Part shown: positions 62,549 to 64,000 of the stretch, one piece after another
How positions within the stretch are numbered: position 1 is the stretch's first letter
How the letters are laid out: each line of letters starts with the position of its first letter
Assembly (NCBI RefSeq): GCF_900055185.1
Contig: NZ_FIZX01000001.1
Coordinates: 1,302,001 to 1,366,000 of the forward strand
Reading direction: 5' to 3'
Length of the DNA: 64,000 nt
Source: Grimontia celer
GTDB lineage: Bacteria > Pseudomonadota > Gammaproteobacteria > Enterobacterales > Vibrionaceae
Notes under the pieces: model-generated
Seen by the model: the letters and a program-made list of their open reading frames with translations, nothing else
Told to the model about the DNA's origin: nothing
The model's database searches: none
Program-made: the position numbers and the translations under genes

Positions 62549-64000
62549 TTGATAGTTTCCCTTCGTTCCTTCAAGCTCAAAACCCGCATGATGCTGATCC
62601 TCGGCATGATGGCGCTGCTACAAACCGGATTTATCGGTTTCTTTGCCTTAACCTATCTCACTCATTCTTTGGATGAACAAATAGGCCAACGCGCGCTGCA
62701 TGTAGCCAAAACTATCGCTGGAATCCCGGAAGTGATTGAAGCCGTAGAAAGCCGCGACAGCGAACTGTTACAGCCTTTGACTCTGGATTTAGCTTCTATT
62801 AACGATGCACGGTTTGTAGTGATTGGCGACAGAAACGGCATTCGCCTTGCGCACCCTTCATGGGAGCGCGTTGGCAAGCCAATGTATGATGATGATGGCG
62901 ATTACAACGAGCCCGCATTGCTATACGGCAAGCCATACATTCAAAAAGCAGTGGGAAGTTTGGGCGCTTCCGTTCGTGGTAAAGCCCCCATCTTTGACAG
63001 AAACAACGAGAATGTAGTCGGGATTGTTTCTGTTGGCTTTATGCTCACTTCCGTAGAAGACATCATTAACCGATACCGCACCACCCTCTACATCGTTATT
63101 GTGCTCAGTTTCGGCTTGAGTGTTCTGACGGGTCTTTGGTTTGCCAACCATTTTAAAAAAGCCATTTTCGGTTTGGAGCCAGAGCAAATCGGTCGACTTT
63201 TCCAGGAAAGGAATGCAACACTAGAGTCAGTCAGGGAAGGAATTATTGCAGTTAACAGTGAAGGCAGGATCACCACCTTCAACCGTGCCGCCGTTGAAAC
63301 ACTGGGATTGGATGCCAATACCAAACTCACCGATCGTCCTATTGAAGATGTGTTACCAGACAGCCGCTTAATGGACGTACTCAAATCCGGTAAACCCCAT
63401 TTCGATAAAGAGATTTGGCTACAGGATAGAAACCTCATAGTGAACCGTCTTCCCCTGCTTCAAGACAATGAAATCACTGGCGTGGTGTCCAGTTTTAGGC
63501 GTAAAGACGAACTGGATGCAGTGAGCAAGCAGCTTACCCAAATCCAACAATATGCAGACACACTTCGCAGTCAATCTCACGAGTATTCAAATAAACTCCA
63601 TACGATCGCTGGGCTCATTCAAATCGGCGCTACCGATGAAGCATTGGCACTTATTGGACAGGAAACCCAAAGCCATCAAGCATTGATCCACTTAATGGTG
63701 GAAGCAGTGCCAGACCCAATTCTGGCCGGCTGCTTGTTAGGGAAATACAACCGCGCCAAAGAACTGGGGCTGCGCCTTGAGATTGACCCAGAGAGTTCAA
63801 TGAAAGAGATCCCAGATCATATACCCCGTGAAGAGTTGGTGAGTATCATCGGTAACTTGATCGACAATGCCCTAGAAGCCACGCTGAGCAACAAACGATT
63901 GGAAGTCAGACTCTCCATGACTGATCTCGGCAATGACCTCATATTCGAAATTGAGGACGAAGGACAAGGCATTCACGAAAAAGACCATTCGCGTATCTTC
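62549..64000 (+). CDS. CitA/DcuS-type sensor histidine kinase (3' end outside window)
   Basis: The frame runs past the window end, so the protein is at least 484 residues. The first membrane helix (MMLILGMMALLQTGFIGFFAL) and a PAS-like periplasmic sCache domain of about 120 residues (NDARFVVIGDRNGIRLAHPS, GIVSVGFMLTS) come first. A second helix, a cytosolic PAS (VREGIIAVNSEGRITTFNRA), the H-box QSHEYSNKLH and N-box NLIDNALEAT follow. CitA/DcuS kinases sense citrate or C4-dicarboxylates. The start is probably TTG 62549 with AAGG ten bases before it; GTG 62540 is in frame. Confidence 0.82.
   Translation, partial: MIVSLRSFKLKTRMMLILGMMALLQTGFIGFFALTYLTHSLDEQIGQRALHVAKTIAGIPEVIEAVESRDSELLQPLTLDLASINDARFVVIGDRNGIRLAHPSWERVGKPMYDDDGDYNEPALLYGKPYIQKAVGSLGASVRGKAPIFDRNNENVVGIVSVGFMLTSVEDIINRYRTTLYIVIVLSFGLSVLTGLWFANHFKKAIFGLEPEQIGRLFQERNATLESVREGIIAVNSEGRITTFNRAAVETLGLDANTKLTDRPIEDVLPDSRLMDVLKSGKPHFDKEIWLQDRNLIVNRLPLLQDNEITGVVSSFRRKDELDAVSKQLTQIQQYADTLRSQSHEYSNKLHTIAGLIQIGATDEALALIGQETQSHQALIHLMVEAVPDPILAGCLLGKYNRAKELGLRLEIDPESSMKEIPDHIPREELVSIIGNLIDNALEATLSNKRLEVRLSMTDLGNDLIFEIEDEGQGIHEKDHSRIF

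Noticed and set aside
1-64000. CRISPR array
   Set aside because: No regularly spaced direct repeats with unique spacers and no cas genes were seen.

Overview
The window reads like the chromosome of a marine gammaproteobacterium, most likely a member of the Vibrionaceae. This is inferred from the ribE-norM divergent pair, the fructosamine-kinase/HxpB pair, tandem tRNA-Val genes, a Vibrio-type 24-bp intergenic inverted repeat and integron-cassette-like DNA. No rRNA or other species-diagnostic gene is present.

Layout. 1-4350: a partial M23 murein endopeptidase, a double SnoaL-like protein, a small exported protein and a secreted glycerophosphodiesterase. 4349-22641: a histidine-utilisation operon hutC-hutI-hutG-hutU-hutH. 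Its hutU is cut in two by a 12.0-kb integrative element (about 7797-19796). Removing the element at an AC dinucleotide restores a 564-codon urocanase in frame. The element carries a large serine recombinase, two tandem HK97-type capsid-like genes, a tail tape measure gene, a probable P27-type terminase small subunit, a superinfection-immunity-like membrane protein and several orphan small genes. No terminase large subunit, portal, capsid protease or other tail gene was found, so it looks like a phage satellite or a remnant rather than a complete prophage. Upstream of the capsid genes lies about 790 nt of gene-free DNA. On the minus strand it folds into many hairpins closed by GNRA and UUCG tetraloops and ends in a strong terminator. 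It is a candidate giant structured RNA of the GOLLD/ROOL kind.

22809-28229: housekeeping genes (fructosamine kinase, HxpB phosphatase, CPXCG protein, riboflavin synthase, NorM efflux pump, DUF3080 lipoprotein). 28224-33906 (minus strand): a complete microviridin-type graspetide (RiPP) cluster. It has a precursor peptide with the helix PFFSNFMEAQ, a double-glycine site and the core TMKHPSDDDE, followed by two ATP-grasp ligases, an HlyD-like adaptor and a C39-peptidase ABC exporter. 34604-35050: three tRNA-Val(GAC), one tRNA-Val(UAC) and a terminator. 35398-37810: orphan small genes set between attC-like repeats, resembling integron cassettes.

38324-56507: MATE pump, phospholipase-D lipoprotein, dCache chemoreceptor, TAT-exported intradiol dioxygenase, TerC/Alx protein behind a yybP-ykoY-like riboswitch, ParA / SatD / DUF3307 genes with a GTTAC-N8-GTAAC operator, cytochrome b561, MscS channel, a secreted pair of unknown role, a metallophosphoesterase, a GFA protein, a SigZ-like sigma factor next to a glutathione S-transferase, and small proteins. 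56751-64000: a tripartite tricarboxylate transporter (tctC-tctB-tctA) in one minus-strand operon with a family III CoA-transferase and a citrate-synthase-like citryl-CoA lyase. Divergent from it is a CitA/DcuS-type sensor kinase that runs off the window end. Together these suggest uptake, CoA activation and cleavage of a tricarboxylate.
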